A DNA stretch of 6,609 nucleotides from Candidatus Bathyarchaeota archaeon (GTDB lineage: Archaea; Thermoproteota; Bathyarchaeia; Bathyarchaeales; Bathyarchaeaceae). Below are positions 6,340-6,609 of this stretch, one piece after another. Both the position numbers and the translations under genes were made by a program. The notes below the pieces were generated by a model that saw only the letters and a program-made list of their open reading frames with translations, searched no databases and was not told the DNA's origin. The stretch is taken from positions 1 through 6,609 of the forward strand of contig JACUTO010000080.1 in assembly GCA_014859755.1 (NCBI GenBank), read 5' to 3'. Every line of letters starts with the position of its first letter. The first letter of the stretch is position 1.

Positions 6340-6510
6340 TTAGAAATTACTCGTTGGTTGTGTGGTTGCCCGTTTTCTCTCGTTAGGTGTCTTGTTTGTT
6401 TTCCGTTTTATGGCTGTTTCTTTTGTGTTGAGGGTTTTCAGCCTTTTTTCCAGAGTCTTTCTTTGATGGTTTATCCTATTTTGAACGTTCTTCGACGTCT
6501 CTTTTTTCAC
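6340..6510 (-). CDS. Possible small lysine-rich protein (56 residues)
   Basis: From GTG at 6510 to TAA at 6342-6340 the minus strand encodes a very basic, hydrophilic peptide starting MKKETSKNVQNRINHQRK and ending TTQPTSNF. It would end tail to tail with the two-helix gene, 5 bases apart, as convergent genes often do, and its A-rich sense strand would explain the strand skew. Against it: no Shine-Dalgarno, no recognised domain, low-complexity Lys/Thr/Asn composition. Just upstream, across a TGA (6516-6514), the same frame stays open to the right edge, so this could also be the tail of a broken gene. Confidence 0.2.
   Translation of the reverse strand: MKKETSKNVQNRINHQRKTLEKRLKTLNTKETAIKRKTNKTPNERKRATTQPTSNF
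6371..6507 (+). terminator. Series of oligo-T tracts downstream of the two-helix protein gene
   Basis: Repeated T runs follow the stop at 6332-6334: TTTT at 6373-6376, several T3-T4 runs at 6394-6425, T6 at 6444-6449 and T6 at 6502-6507. Archaeal RNA polymerase commonly terminates at such U-tracts without a hairpin, and multiple sites in the 3' region are typical. The tracts may instead be a by-product of an A-rich gene on the other strand. Confidence 0.35.
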
Positions 6511-6592
6511 TTCTCATTGGGTTGTGTAGTGTTTTATGCTGCGGATGAGGCTTGGCTTATGCTGCCTGACAGCGGTTAAGGCCACAACTAGC

Positions 6593-6609
6593 ATGGCTGA
6601 GAAGCTTAG
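6593..6609 (+). CDS. Possible start of a further gene (runs off right edge)
   Basis: ATG at 6593 opens a frame reading M-A-E-K-L and then leaves the window. AAGG at 6578-6581, 11 bases upstream, is a weak ribosome-binding candidate. Only five full codons are visible, so nothing can be said about the product and the call is tentative. It would conflict with a minus-strand gene entering from the right edge. Confidence 0.25.

Larger units (their letters stand above)
6335..6592 (+). other. T-rich, A-poor stretch without a confirmed gene
   Basis: A hand count of 6361-6540 gives 94 T and only 16 A in 180 bases on the plus strand, a skew unlike the rest of the window. Plus-strand frames here give Phe/Cys-rich nonsense-like peptides with no domain. 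The minus strand has one open frame with a plausible lysine-rich product (6340-6510). No RNA gene fold was recognised. Confidence 0.5.

Noticed and set aside
6358..6579. 73-codon plus-strand frame starting at TTG
   Set aside because: The product is a Phe/Cys/Leu-rich string dictated by the T-rich composition, with no start signal and no domain pattern.
1..6609. CRISPR array, insertion sequence or attachment site
   Set aside because: No regularly spaced repeats, no transposase or integrase, and no paired terminal inverted repeats were found.

Overview
This looks like a chromosomal segment from an archaeon of moderate G+C. The evidence is indirect. Start regions carry AT-rich TATA-like boxes, two of them about 26 bases from the start codon as expected for leaderless mRNAs. 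The large exported protein pairs CARDB-type beta-sandwich repeats with many N-glycosylation sequons. Gene order and protein types resemble those I recall from uncultured lineages such as Bathyarchaeota. No rRNA, tRNA or other lineage marker is present, so the placement is a guess.

Layout. A GT4-type glycosyltransferase enters from the left edge on the minus strand (start at 533; its C-terminal half lies outside the window). It diverges across a 170-base promoter region from a plus-strand 12-helix MFS transporter (704-1939). A 330-base gap follows with no convincing gene; it holds a tandem 8-mer and a short palindrome in front of the next unit. Then comes a tight two-gene unit: a membrane-bound polyferredoxin of the NapH/MauN-like type with 21 cysteines (2270-3454), and after a single spacer base a 734-residue membrane-anchored extracytoplasmic protein (3456-5660). 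That protein has two CARDB-like repeats, a small beta-rich linker domain and a roughly 415-residue C-terminal module of unknown function. A short two-helix membrane protein follows (5780-6334), probably from its own promoter. The window ends with an extremely T-rich, A-poor plus strand that may be a multi-T terminator region or the antisense side of a small lysine-rich ORF. A possible new start codon lies 17 bases from the right edge.

How the genes may work together. The polyferredoxin and the 734-residue protein almost certainly form one transcription unit. One is an iron-sulfur electron carrier embedded in the membrane; the other is anchored in the same membrane with nearly all of its mass outside. 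The simplest inference is an electron-transfer or redox-linked surface complex. The outer protein has no heme-binding or FeS motif, so its role could equally be structural or substrate-binding. This pair is the best candidate for an undescribed system here. The glycosyltransferase and MFS genes look like ordinary neighbours without a visible link to it.
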